Shown here: positions 18,055 through 26,248 of the stretch, one piece after another | How positions within the stretch are numbered: the stretch's first letter is position 1 | Layout: each line of letters begins with the position of its first letter | Assembly: GCA_964399735.1 (NCBI GenBank) | Contig: CAYNSO010000004.1 | Location: 35,967 to 99,966 of the forward strand | Length of the DNA stretch: 64,000 nt | Direction of reading: 5' to 3' | Source of the DNA: Fontivivens sp964399735 | GTDB taxonomy: Bacteria; Zhuqueibacterota; Zhuqueibacteria; Residuimicrobiales; Krinioviventaceae | Position numbers and translations under genes: made by a program | Notes under the pieces: generated by a model | Databases searched by the model: none | The model's input: only the letters and a program-made list of their open reading frames with translations | Told to the model about the DNA's origin: nothing

Positions 18055-18154
18055 NNNNNNNNNNNNNNNNNNNNNNNNNNNNNNNNNNNNNNNNNNNNNN
18101 NNNNNNNNNNNNNNNNNNNNNNNNNNNNNNNNNNNNNNNNNNNNNNNNNNNNNN
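18055..18154. other. Assembly gap, 100 N
   Basis: Exactly 100 N, the conventional placeholder for a gap of unknown length. It removes the start of the U32 gene and possibly more. Confidence 0.99.
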
Positions 18155-18256
18155 TTACTGGCCTGATTTTATTTCTGAAAAAATAATTTTTCCCCTGTTA
18201 TTACCCGGTTCTATAATTCTGTTCAACAACTGTAGATGGATGTAGTGTTTTAGAGG

Positions 18257-18442
18257 TTATTGTTCTTTGTTATCCCGGTAAAACTGCATCAGCTTTTCCG
18301 CTTCCATTGGATTTAAATCGAACCTGGTTATTGCTTCTTCCACCAATTTCCAAAGGTTTGAACCCGAAGCGTCTTGCAGCGCAGTCGAGACCCAGCGAAC
18401 CGCTCTTCTTATTCCTTCCCCTTCCGGCATCAACCCTGTCAT
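18257..18442 (-). CDS. Small conserved protein, unknown function
   Basis: 61-aa soluble helical protein (MPEGEGIRRAVRWVSTAL, ending AEKLMQFYRDN). I recall similar 60-70 aa hypothetical proteins in deltaproteobacteria and FCB genomes with the same PEGExxRRAVRW opening and a 'FDLxPxEAEfL' tail, of unknown function. The ATG at 18442 is preferred over an in-frame ATG 24 nt upstream because GAAGGA lies 8 nt ahead of it. Next to the assembly gap; its operon partners upstream are the PpiC gene's neighbours, but a strong terminator (18501-18529) separates them. Confidence 0.65.
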   Translation of the reverse strand: MTGLMPEGEGIRRAVRWVSTALQDASGSNLWKLVEEAITRFDLNPMEAEKLMQFYRDNKEQ

Positions 18443-18500
18443 ATCATTGTCCTTCAATTGATGCAATAACAGAAAACATAATTACCAGATCATATTGTTT

Positions 18501-18529
18501 TAAAAAAAGGCCGGTTATGCACCGGCCTT
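18501..18529 (-). terminator. Rho-independent terminator of the PpiC gene
   Basis: On the minus strand, AAGGCCGGT / ACCGGCCTT (9-bp stem, 5-nt loop) is followed by a run of T. It lies just after the stop at 18538. Confidence 0.9.
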
Positions 18530-18537
18530 GATTGCTT

Positions 18538-19563
18538 TTACAATGCCTGGGAAAATAATTCTTTGTACTTGTTGTCGGCTTTTAATTTATCCAGCAGTTG
18601 AATTTCAGCATTCTGCTGTTTGTTGGCGGCCAATTTGCGGCCAAGGGCTTCTTTAATTTCATCAAAAGGTTTGTCTTCTTTATTACGAGCAACCACCTGC
18701 ACAATATGGTAGCCGTAACGGGTTTCTACCAGGTCACTGATAGCGCCTACCGGCAAATTAAAGGAAGCATCTTCAAAGGGTTGTACCATCTGGCCGCGTT
18801 CGAAATTTTCATATAAACCGCCATTATCTTTGGAGCCGGGATCTTCAGAGTATTCTTTTGCCAGGGATGCAAAATCCTCACCGGCGCGGGCTCTGACAAG
18901 AAGCGCTTCCATCGTTTTGCGGATTTCTTCTTTTTCCGCGTCGGTTTTTTCACTGGTCATCATTAAAATATGGCGAACTGTTGCATATTTGTCTTTATTG
19001 TATTCTTCAAGCAATTCCTGTTCAGTGGGCTCCATATCCTTGTAAACAACCTGATCCAGATATTCTTTGATCAACATACTTTGCCGGACATCTTCAATAA
19101 AATACTCTTTGGTAAGGCCCAATTGAGCATTGCGTTCATCAAATTTATCTTCACCGCCGGCCTGGGCATAGTATTTTTCCAGCAAGGCATTTAGTGAATC
19201 TTGAGAAACCTCAATATTCTTTGCATCTGCATCCTGTACCAATAGTTTCTTTTCCGCCATGTATTGGGAGGTTCCTCTGATCAATTCGTTGACATTGCTG
19301 CTATCCAGGGCATCCATATTGCTGGCGTATCTTTTTAAACGTGCATATATAAAAGGCATAATTTCGTAAGAATAGACATTAAAATTTTTAGTGCTGACCA
19401 GAGCGACAGCTTTTGATGGATTTAGCGCCGGTACTTTTTCTGCCAGAGTGTTAAAGAATTGGTATTCAATTGAATCTGCTGCATAGGGAGGAGGCGGGGT
19501 TTTTTGACCGCAACTCATCGCAAAAACAAACATCACAGCAATAATGATTAGCATTTTTTTCAT
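18538..19563 (-). CDS. PpiC/parvulin-type peptidyl-prolyl isomerase lipoprotein
   Basis: 341-aa SurA/PrsA-like folding factor. The signal peptide ends in a lipobox (FAMSC, lipid on Cys18), followed by a Pro-rich tether. Residues about 30-190 form the SurA_N-like helical chaperone region. One parvulin domain covers about 195-305, with VRHILM, FASLAKEYSEDPGS, GGLYENFERGQM and YGYHIVQV. It should assist outer-membrane or secreted proteins, fitting the many exoproteins here. AGGAG precedes the ATG. It has its own terminator and appears monocistronic. Confidence 0.92.
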   Translation of the reverse strand: MKKMLIIIAVMFVFAMSCGQKTPPPPYAADSIEYQFFNTLAEKVPALNPSKAVALVSTKNFNVYSYEIMPFIYARLKRYASNMDALDSSNVNELIRGTSQYMAEKKLLVQDADAKNIEVSQDSLNALLEKYYAQAGGEDKFDERNAQLGLTKEYFIEDVRQSMLIKEYLDQVVYKDMEPTEQELLEEYNKDKYATVRHILMMTSEKTDAEKEEIRKTMEALLVRARAGEDFASLAKEYSEDPGSKDNGGLYENFERGQMVQPFEDASFNLPVGAISDLVETRYGYHIVQVVARNKEDKPFDEIKEALGRKLAANKQQNAEIQLLDKLKADNKYKELFSQAL

Positions 19564-19750
19564 TTAATGTGCTCCTGTTTTAAATAGGATTTGTTAGTAG
19601 TTTGTTATTAAATTAAGAAAAATTATTGAAATTCCCTACTTTTTTTTTGATACCACCGGCTTTACAGAGATCACTATTAACATTCCGCGCGAATCTTTTT
19701 TAAACCAATCCTGAAAAGCCTTGTTATCTGTTCGGTCAGAAGTTATTCAG

Positions 19751-19776
19751 GCAAACCCGGTTTTCACCGGGTCTGC
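19751..19776 (-). terminator. Hairpin terminator after the DUF4380 gene
   Basis: Minus strand: ACCCGGT GAAA ACCGGGT core with flanking GCA/TGC pairing, 13 bp after the stop at 19789. Confidence 0.6.
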
Positions 19777-19788
19777 TTTACATATTAT

Positions 19789-21354
19789 TTATTTCATAAG
19801 CAGCATTTTGCCGACCTGTTCACCGGAATCGCTCTGCAAGCGATACATGTATACACCGCTGGCCAGATTGCCGGCATTGAATTGATAATGATGCGTGCCG
19901 CTATTGAGAACGCCATTAACGAGCAGGGCAATTTCTTTGCCGGTAATATCATACACGGCAAGCCGGGTTTTTCCGGCAACCGGTAATGAAAATTCTATGG
20001 TTGTAACCGGATTGAACGGGTTGGGATAGTTCCGGCTCAATGAAAATTTCAACGGCGTTTCGTTGTTGCTCACGTTAATGCCTGTTATCAGGGCAGAATA
20101 GTCCACCGATTCCAGCGCTCCTAGTTTGTTGCCATTGGTATCGTAAAGCCAAACCTCTACCCTGGTTACAGCGCCTTGCGGAGGAGAAAATGTTTCCGTT
20201 AGTTGAAAAGTTTCCAGTGGGGTAACATTGTAAGGGGAGCCCTGTTCCAATACCTGGTCGCCATCGAGGTAAACGAGCCGGGCAGTTCCTGTATGGAAAA
20301 CACCATAAACTGCATACAAAACCCCGGAGCCATTGTTATACAGTTTGGTTTTGATTGCCCCGACATTGTTGACGTCAACTATCGGGCCGTCCACTTTGGC
20401 AGCCCACCAGTTCTCAGTAAACGTATATTCGCCACCATTCGCCGGCAAAGCCATAATCGGGCTAACTACTTCAACTTCCAGGTATTCACTGTCAATCCAC
20501 ACCTCAACATGTGCTCCCTGATCCGGATACTCGGCGCCCTGGTAAATTGTAAAGGTTTTTGCATAGGTATAACCATCAAGTTCATCAACATAACATATCC
20601 ACCCCCGGTCGGAATCGGCAAAGATTTTTTTCCCTTCATTTTTAAATTGCACGCCATAAATTCCAGGGGCAACCTCGCCAACCCAGGCAGTTGAATTATT
20701 ATCCCACCGAACCCCGTCATCTCCCCAAATACTGTTTGGATTGATTGGAAAATAAACCCAAAAATTACTGTAATCCCTTTTCCCGGTATGCATAACACGC
20801 ATTTGGGTAATATCCCACATACTCCAGCTTTGTTCAGTATTGCCTTTGTTAATTATCGTCTGGTCTACTTTTACACGGCTTGAGCCCTTGTATATTGTCA
20901 TTATCCGTTTGAACTGTATATCGGGGGCGTCCCATTCTTCTATGGGACTGGTAACTTGCAAAGATACCGAGTCCGGTTTGTTGGCAATTACTTTAGCCGT
21001 ATAAAGACCATGGTCAAGATTCGGCGGAGGCGGCCAGTTCCAAATGCTTTGCGGCGCCGGCCAGTTTTTAAAACCGCCAAAATTAGGCCAGCTATTATCA
21101 TTGAGAGGGGTATAAGTTTTTCCTGTTTCATTTTTATTGACATACATGGATGGGTGGCCGCCCAGATCGTATTGCATGGTTCGCGCTCCAATAGCTGGCA
21201 CTGTTGCAATTGTTATCAAGTCGTTTTCCATGACCCAGGCATCCCATCCCCAGCCCTGGTAATCAGCAGCTAATGTTACTTTAGTGGTATTGGCTAATGC
21301 AGATGTCAAGCCGGCAAATGCCAGGATAATCAGGAAATATATTGTTTTATGCAT
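19789..21354 (-). CDS. DUF4380-like exoprotein with type IX sorting domain
   Basis: 521-aa secreted protein. Signal peptide MHKTIYFLIILAFAGLTSALA; two adjacent ATG codons exist (21357 and 21354) and AAAGGA is better spaced for the second. Residues about 25-330 look like a DUF4380-type, aldose-epimerase-like beta-sandwich (IGARTMQYDLGGH, LDHGLYTAKV, SMWDITQMR), often found on glycan-degrading proteins. The C-terminal sorting domain has NYPNPFNPVTTIEF and VYMYRLQSD (about 440-521). A carbohydrate-binding or sugar-modifying surface role is inference; no catalytic residues are known to me. Confidence 0.85.
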   Translation of the reverse strand: MHKTIYFLIILAFAGLTSALANTTKVTLAADYQGWGWDAWVMENDLITIATVPAIGARTMQYDLGGHPSMYVNKNETGKTYTPLNDNSWPNFGGFKNWPAPQSIWNWPPPPNLDHGLYTAKVIANKPDSVSLQVTSPIEEWDAPDIQFKRIMTIYKGSSRVKVDQTIINKGNTEQSWSMWDITQMRVMHTGKRDYSNFWVYFPINPNSIWGDDGVRWDNNSTAWVGEVAPGIYGVQFKNEGKKIFADSDRGWICYVDELDGYTYAKTFTIYQGAEYPDQGAHVEVWIDSEYLEVEVVSPIMALPANGGEYTFTENWWAAKVDGPIVDVNNVGAIKTKLYNNGSGVLYAVYGVFHTGTARLVYLDGDQVLEQGSPYNVTPLETFQLTETFSPPQGAVTRVEVWLYDTNGNKLGALESVDYSALITGINVSNNETPLKFSLSRNYPNPFNPVTTIEFSLPVAGKTRLAVYDITGKEIALLVNGVLNSGTHHYQFNAGNLASGVYMYRLQSDSGEQVGKMLLMK

Positions 21355-21357
21355 CAT

Positions 21358-21695
21358 CTTTCCTTTCAATGCCATTCTGAATAACAGGTTATTATGTTCT
21401 CCCCCAAATTATTATACGGACAAGCAGCAGGAATTCGCCAGTGATAAAAGTGAAATAATTGTAGAAATTATAACATTATTTTAAGGAAAGCAAGCACAAA
21501 AACAATAAAGGACACAGCCCATCAAGCCATTTAATACGGCCATTCAAGCGATGGATGCGTTTGGTGCAACCGCCAAGAAACAGATCGGGGCGGTGTTTTT
21601 CGCAGAACAAACCGGGAAAGTCATGCAAAAATTTTCACGTCCTGTCAATTTTCAGCATTTGTTTTGTACGATAAATTGATGCAAGCCTCACCGGT
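21358..21695. other. Intergenic, nothing recognised
   Basis: Between two minus-strand genes. No gene, hairpin or repeat that I can support. Confidence 0.5.
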
Positions 21696-22619
21696 TCACC
21701 GGCTATCCTTTGCCGATATTCTTAAAAATTTACCGTTCTGGAATTCGTCAAAAGCAATACGTAATTCTTCACGGGTATTCATAACAATAGGGCCATACCA
21801 GGCAATCGGTTCGTGCAGCGGTTTGCCGGAAATTAGCACAAAACGCACCGGGTCAGCAACAGTTGTAATAATAATATGATCGCCATTTTCAAAGATAACC
21901 AGGCTTTCGTTTTTAATCAGGCAGTTCCGTTGTAAATCCATATAGCCGGCGCCGATTTCCTGGCGGGCCCAGCAATCACTTTCCTTGTCGAATAAAGCGG
22001 CGCCACTGAGAACATAAGCAAAGGCAGTGTGGCTGTTTTTAACCGGGTGCGAAAAGGTGGTATTCGGGGGAATGGTAATATCAAGGTATTCCGGTTCAAT
22101 CACCACATCCCGCACCGGGCCCGGCATGCCTTCTATCATACCGCAAATGATCTTGATTTTTACTCCGGCCTGGGTGGTAATTTCCGGAATCGCCCCGCTT
22201 TTAATTTCACGGTAACGGGGATTGATCATTTTATGGGCTGCAGGCAGGTTTGCCCAAAGCTGCAAGCCCCACATTGCGCCGTTTTTATCGCCCTGGGGCA
22301 TCTCCTGGTGAATAATACCGCTGCCGGCGGTCATCCACTGCACATCGCCGGGCTGGATAATTCCCTTGTTACCAAGGCTGTCGCCATGTTCCAGGCTGCC
22401 TTCCAGCATATAAGTGATGGTCTCGATGCCGCGGTGCGGATGCCAGGGGAATCCCGCCTGGTATTCATCGGGATTGGTAGAATGAAAGTCATCCAGTAGC
22501 AGAAAAGGATCGAGCAACTCCGGGTCACGGTTGCCGAAGGCTCTTTTCAGGTGCACTCCCGCGCCTTCCAGGGTTGGTATGCTTTTATAGACTTGATTAA
22601 TTTTTCGGGTCTTGTCCAT
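21696..22619 (-). CDS. Pirin family protein
   Basis: 307-aa bicupin. The N-terminal cupin has the metal-binding WHPHRGIETITYMLEG (about 60-75) and the later HQE (about 103-105), giving the usual three His plus one Glu. The C-terminal pirin domain covers about 175-290. Bacterial pirins have been reported with quercetin dioxygenase activity or as regulators of central metabolism; the role in this organism is unknown. GAGG precedes the ATG. Cytoplasmic. Stands alone between genes of unrelated function. Confidence 0.93.
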   Translation of the reverse strand: MDKTRKINQVYKSIPTLEGAGVHLKRAFGNRDPELLDPFLLLDDFHSTNPDEYQAGFPWHPHRGIETITYMLEGSLEHGDSLGNKGIIQPGDVQWMTAGSGIIHQEMPQGDKNGAMWGLQLWANLPAAHKMINPRYREIKSGAIPEITTQAGVKIKIICGMIEGMPGPVRDVVIEPEYLDITIPPNTTFSHPVKNSHTAFAYVLSGAALFDKESDCWARQEIGAGYMDLQRNCLIKNESLVIFENGDHIIITTVADPVRFVLISGKPLHEPIAWYGPIVMNTREELRIAFDEFQNGKFLRISAKDSR

Positions 22620-22778
22620 ATCAGCCTCTTTTTTAGTTATGTCGGTTTTTTAATAACTATAATCTGTAAAGTGAATTAACGTTGATGTTGTGTCGATTAA
22701 TGACAAAAAAAATTGTTTTATTGTGTAAATGGAATGGCTTGTATTTATATATTAACTGAAAGAAAAAGGATTTAAAAA

Positions 22779-23540
22779 TCAGATCGTAATAAAAGATGTA
22801 ACCGATAGTCGGGTCCGTTCCGGGAAAGTAAAATTTTTGATAAAGTTGAAATTCAAATGGATCTTTTTATAATAAGCGGCAACACCCAATTCATGATAAC
22901 ACCGGTTTGGATAGCTGGTGTTTAAATAAAAAATTTGGCAGCCGGAAAGAGGCTGAAATGCCAGGTTTTTTTGTTTTGCATAATTGTTCTCATGTAGTAT
23001 GGCTGAAATACGGCCATTAAAGGCTGAAAGGATAGCGATTCTGTCCGTATTGGAAAAGCGCAGCAACAAATTACCGCGTATTTTTGCCAGCCGGTACAAC
23101 ATATTCAACCCGGAAAGATTTGGAAAGATAAAACCCATATTTCGTTTTGATAATTCCCGACGGCTGTATTTTAATGCTTCGCCGGCAATGCCGCCACCGA
23201 CAGCTAGCAAAAAAATTTTGTTTTTACTCTCTTCGGGGTACATATTGATATCTTGAAACATTTGTGCTAATGATGAATAATTATCAAGATAGCGACCATG
23301 CCCCATAAAAGAGAGACGATTTAAATTGCGTTTGAGTATTATTTCACTACCCGGCAGGCTTTTGATTGGCAGCGCTTGTTTGCTGCCGGATGCTGGAAAA
23401 GGATTAGACTCGGAGGGATATACATTTGTGGTATTGTTGACGACTAGCGCACTGTCGGCAAAAATATCGGCAAAAGCCGGGCAAAAAGGCAGGAAAGGAA
23501 AAATTGCAAGGACGAATAATAATTGTCGTATTCTACCCAT
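22779..23540 (-). CDS. Exported protein of unknown function
   Basis: 253-aa protein with a long hydrophobic N-terminus (MGRIRQLLFVLAIFPFLPF, cut near AFA-DIFA). The ATG at 23540 has AAAAGGA nicely spaced, so it is chosen over an in-frame TTG upstream. The mature part begins with a Ser/Asn/Pro-rich stretch and then has a helix-rich region (about 90-150) with a Gly-rich turn LLAVGGGIAGEAL. The C-terminal half has alternating hydrophobic strands (LLLRFSNTDRIAIL, IHLNFNFI) and could be a small membrane beta-barrel. I recognise no family. Confidence 0.65.
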   Translation of the reverse strand: MGRIRQLLFVLAIFPFLPFCPAFADIFADSALVVNNTTNVYPSESNPFPASGSKQALPIKSLPGSEIILKRNLNRLSFMGHGRYLDNYSSLAQMFQDINMYPEESKNKIFLLAVGGGIAGEALKYSRRELSKRNMGFIFPNLSGLNMLYRLAKIRGNLLLRFSNTDRIAILSAFNGRISAILHENNYAKQKNLAFQPLSGCQIFYLNTSYPNRCYHELGVAAYYKKIHLNFNFIKNFTFPERTRLSVTSFITI

Positions 23541-23757
23541 AGTGCATATCCTTTTCAATTCTTGATGGATGTGCAGTGATTTATATCGCCCTGTTTCTGT
23601 TTGTTTATTATACTCTGCTTTTCATAACAAGTTCTGCCGATAATGAAAATAGCGCTAGAAAATAACAATTTTTAACAAAAAAATGTTCCCTTTGTCGATA
23701 TATTGATTAAAATTATCTCTACATACCCCTGGTTGTCGGCAATATACAGCGCTGCAT

Positions 23758-24648
23758 TTAATGAAGAAAAAGCAAGGCTATGCCAATCACTGCAATCACT
23801 GCGCCGCCAACAGCTCGCAGGGATAGTTTGGTTTTGTAAACAATCACGATCATGGGTAAAATCAGCACCGGCACAGTAGCCAGCAGGGTTGAGGCAATAC
23901 CGGTTTCGGTATATTTAATAGCCACAATAGAAAGCCAAACACCCAAAAAGGGCCCGAAAACAGCGCCGCCCAAAGTGATAAGCATAGTCCGGTTATTTTT
24001 GAGCGCCGGGATTATTTTATGGCGCTTGCCGGTTAGCAACATAACAATTGCCAGAACGATTGTAGCCGGCGCCATACGCAGTAATGTGGCCCCTAAAGGG
24101 GAGATACTATTTCCCAGCCCATATTTGGCAAGCACAAGACCTGCTGCCTGCCCCAGGGCAGCTATCAAACCGTAGACAACCCCCTTGAATTTGGAGCCAT
24201 TGGTTTGTTCCGCTACTACTTTTTCATTAATAACCCAAAAAACACCAGATATGGTTATAAAAATTCCGGCAATAGCCAGCCATCCCAGCGTCTCTCCCAG
24301 GAAAATCCAGGCCAGGGCTGCGGTGACGGGCGGCGCAATCGACATCAATAACATGGTGCGGCGTGAGCCGAGGATATACAGGCTTTTGAATAATGCGCCA
24401 TCGCCAATGACCAGGCCGACAATGCCGCTTATACCCAGCCATAGATAATTACCGGAACTTGCGCCCATTGGAAAAAATTCGCCGGTGGAAATAAAATAGC
24501 TGACACTTAATAACAAAGTTGCCATAAAAAGTCGGATCAGATTGGTCATTGTTGCGCCAATCCGTTTGGTGGCAGACTCGAAAAGCAGAGAGCAGATTCC
24601 CCAAAAAAATGCGCCGGTTAAAGCAGCCAGTTCACCGATATAGGGCAT
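23758..24648 (-). CDS. EamA/DMT-type transporter
   Basis: 296-aa inner-membrane protein with ten predicted helices arranged as two five-helix EamA repeats (first ending near 140, second starting near 158, GVVYGLIAALGQAAGLVL). Residues typical of the drug/metabolite transporter superfamily are visible, such as ALTGAFFWGICSLLFE at the start and LGETLGWLAIAGIFITISG closing repeat one. Substrates of this group are small organic molecules and amino acids; none can be predicted. Monocistronic, upstream of a repeat-rich spacer. Confidence 0.92.
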   Translation of the reverse strand: MPYIGELAALTGAFFWGICSLLFESATKRIGATMTNLIRLFMATLLLSVSYFISTGEFFPMGASSGNYLWLGISGIVGLVIGDGALFKSLYILGSRRTMLLMSIAPPVTAALAWIFLGETLGWLAIAGIFITISGVFWVINEKVVAEQTNGSKFKGVVYGLIAALGQAAGLVLAKYGLGNSISPLGATLLRMAPATIVLAIVMLLTGKRHKIIPALKNNRTMLITLGGAVFGPFLGVWLSIVAIKYTETGIASTLLATVPVLILPMIVIVYKTKLSLRAVGGAVIAVIGIALLFLH

Positions 24649-24920
24649 AGAAATTCCATGATTCTAAAGTATAATATTGATATAACGTCCGGGGGACGGT
24701 TGTTTTTCTACCGTCAAAATAGCAGAACACATTATCCCTGCTGCCCCGGTTTTTTACCGGGTCAATAGCCAGCCGGTTCATGTAATTTCTATTCTGGCCG
24801 ATAAATTTACAAAGAAATTTTTATAAAACATATTAAATTCTGGAAAGAATAAACAGCCCGGTGAAACAGACGCCGGATAGAGTTTGTGATCGCGCCGGGG
24901 CCAGGACCCAGAGCGAAAAA

Positions 24921-25135
24921 AGGGGCTGTATCAAAAGCCCAAAAATATAAAATAGGTTACAAGTATGAAAAAAAGCCCTTCTTGTCATTCCGAGGAGCGA
25001 AGCGACGAGGAATCTTTCGTATTTAACATATTGTAAAAACAAGATTTCTCGCTTCGCTCGAAATGACAAGTTTGTTATTTATACATTGTATTTTGAATGA
25101 CCTTGTATAAATTGAGGCTTTTGATACAGCCCTCT
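24921..25135. mobile_element. MITE-like element with 17-bp terminal inverted repeats
   Basis: Perfect terminal inverted repeats GGGCTGTATCAAAAGCC (24923-24939) and its complement (25116-25132) bound about 210 bp with no coding capacity. The end sequence is reminiscent of transposase-bearing IS ends of the GGGGCTGT type. No target duplication is clear. A solo end lies at 3514-3532. Confidence 0.65.
24981..25070. repeat. Dispersed palindromic repeat inside the MITE
   Basis: Imperfect long palindrome: CTTGTCATTCCGAGGAGCG at the left end pairs with CGCTCGAAATGACAAG at the right. From memory, sequences of this TCATTCCGAG...GAAGCGA type recur in many bacterial genomes and are often mis-translated as tiny proteins starting SFRAKR. 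Confidence 0.7.
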
Positions 25136-25283
25136 ATAAAAGGGCACTGCCCCGGCTCGATCAATAAGTGTGGGCCACCAGGGGTATGGGTTTGCTATTA
25201 AGAAATGGCTATAACTTTGAACCTGACCGGGCATTTGCACTATTTGCGGAGAGGTGAGCTACACTTTTTCATGCTCGTTAAAG

Positions 25284-25305
25284 ACAAGGGGCAAAAGCCC
25301 CTTGT
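25284..25305. repeat. ACAAGGGGC hairpin
   Basis: ACAAGGGGC AAAA GCCCCTTGT, 9-bp stem. On the minus strand it continues as AGGAACAAGGGG, a 12-mer also present in the hairpin at 37111-37159. Confidence 0.55.
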
Positions 25306-25359
25306 TCCTGGGTAAGAAACCCTGGATCATTTTCCGCACCGGGATGGGAACCCCGGCGT

Positions 25360-25380
25360 GATCCGTGTTTATCTGCGTCT
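25360..25380 (+). repeat. Dispersed repeat fragment
   Basis: GATCCGTGTTTATCTGCGTC, the same kind of sequence as 3392-3412 in the opposite orientation; both share TGTTTATCTG. Confidence 0.4.
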
Positions 25381-25437
25381 ATCGGGCGCAGCGGGCGCTA
25401 AATTAGCCGCAAATGAATGCGGATAGACGCAGCGGTC

Positions 25438-25494
25438 ATCTGCTACGCAGCTAAACTTTGTAAAAACTTGCATAAATTCAGATGCGTAGCAGAT
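25438..25494. repeat. 12-bp inverted repeat
   Basis: ATCTGCTACGCA (25438-25449) and TGCGTAGCAGAT (25483-25494) with a 33-nt loop; too long a loop for a typical terminator. Confidence 0.5.
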
Positions 25495-25558
25495 TGATAA
25501 TCCAGAGGGTACAGCCCGGTTTTGCATTTAGATTTTTAAAAAATAAAAACATTGCCCC

Positions 25559-26248
25559 CTAAAGCAATGGCGCCAATTCCGGTTCGGCCAGGTATCTTTG
25601 AAAATTCTGGATTTCCACATCCGTATACTGGGGGGAGTCGCGCAGATTGTCATCCAGTACTTTGACATCAAAGCTAAAATTTTGCAGCCGGTAATGGCTC
25701 GGATCACCGGCCAGATTTTGAATTTCCAGCAGGTCGTGAATTGTTAAAAATCGTTTTACTACCGTGGTGCGAAACATATAGGGCGCCCCGGAATTTTTGA
25801 TAATTTCAATACTGTTACGAATATCGTCCAGCTTGACTTCGACGCCGCAGACCGCCGAATATTTTTCCAGCGGAGCTTTAATATCCATTGCAATATAATC
25901 CACCAGTTTTTCACGCAACAACTCGTTTAGAACCAGCGGTCTGCTGCCATTTGTATCCAATTTTACCAGGTAATCCATTTTTTTAATATCGCGGATAAAA
26001 TCTGCTAAATCATTTTGCAAGGTTGGCTCGCCGCCGGTAATAACAATACCATCCAATTGCTGGCGGCGTTTTTCGAACAACTTGAACAAGTCAGGCAATG
26101 CCAGCAACTCGCCATATTGCTCCGGCAATACCAGTTCGGGATTATGACAAAACGGACAGCGAAAGTTGCATCCCTGGGTAAACACCACTGCCGATAGTTT
26201 TCCGGGGTAATCGATTAATGAAAATTTCTGTAATCCGGCTATTTTCAT
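25559..26248 (-). CDS. nrdG: Anaerobic ribonucleotide reductase activating protein (radical SAM)
   Basis: 229-aa radical-SAM enzyme that installs the glycyl radical on NrdD. The cluster motif CNFRCPFC (C27, C31, C34) binds the [4Fe-4S] cluster and SAM; IVITGGEPTLQ is the GGE motif. Its opening GLQKFSLIDYPGKLS is typical of the NrdG2 branch. The ATG overlaps the NrdD stop by 4 nt (ATGA), so the two are translationally coupled and in the expected pairing. Cytoplasmic. Confidence 0.95.
   Translation of the reverse strand: MKIAGLQKFSLIDYPGKLSAVVFTQGCNFRCPFCHNPELVLPEQYGELLALPDLFKLFEKRRQQLDGIVITGGEPTLQNDLADFIRDIKKMDYLVKLDTNGSRPLVLNELLREKLVDYIAMDIKAPLEKYSAVCGVEVKLDDIRNSIEIIKNSGAPYMFRTTVVKRFLTIHDLLEIQNLAGDPSHYRLQNFSFDVKVLDDNLRDSPQYTDVEIQNFQRYLAEPELAPLL

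Larger units (their letters stand above)
24649..25558. other. 910-bp repeat-rich intergenic region
   Basis: No real gene. It contains a MITE-like element (24921-25135) with a nested palindromic repeat, a hairpin shared with the porU terminator (25284-25305), a dispersed-repeat fragment (25360-25380), a long inverted repeat (25438-25494) and an extra hairpin CCCGGT/ACCGGG (24745-24761). It behaves as a landing zone for small repeats. Confidence 0.7.

Noticed and set aside
24833..25069. 78-codon minus-strand frame beginning MSFRAKREI
   Set aside because: It is a translation of the palindromic repeat and MITE body, a well-known artefact.
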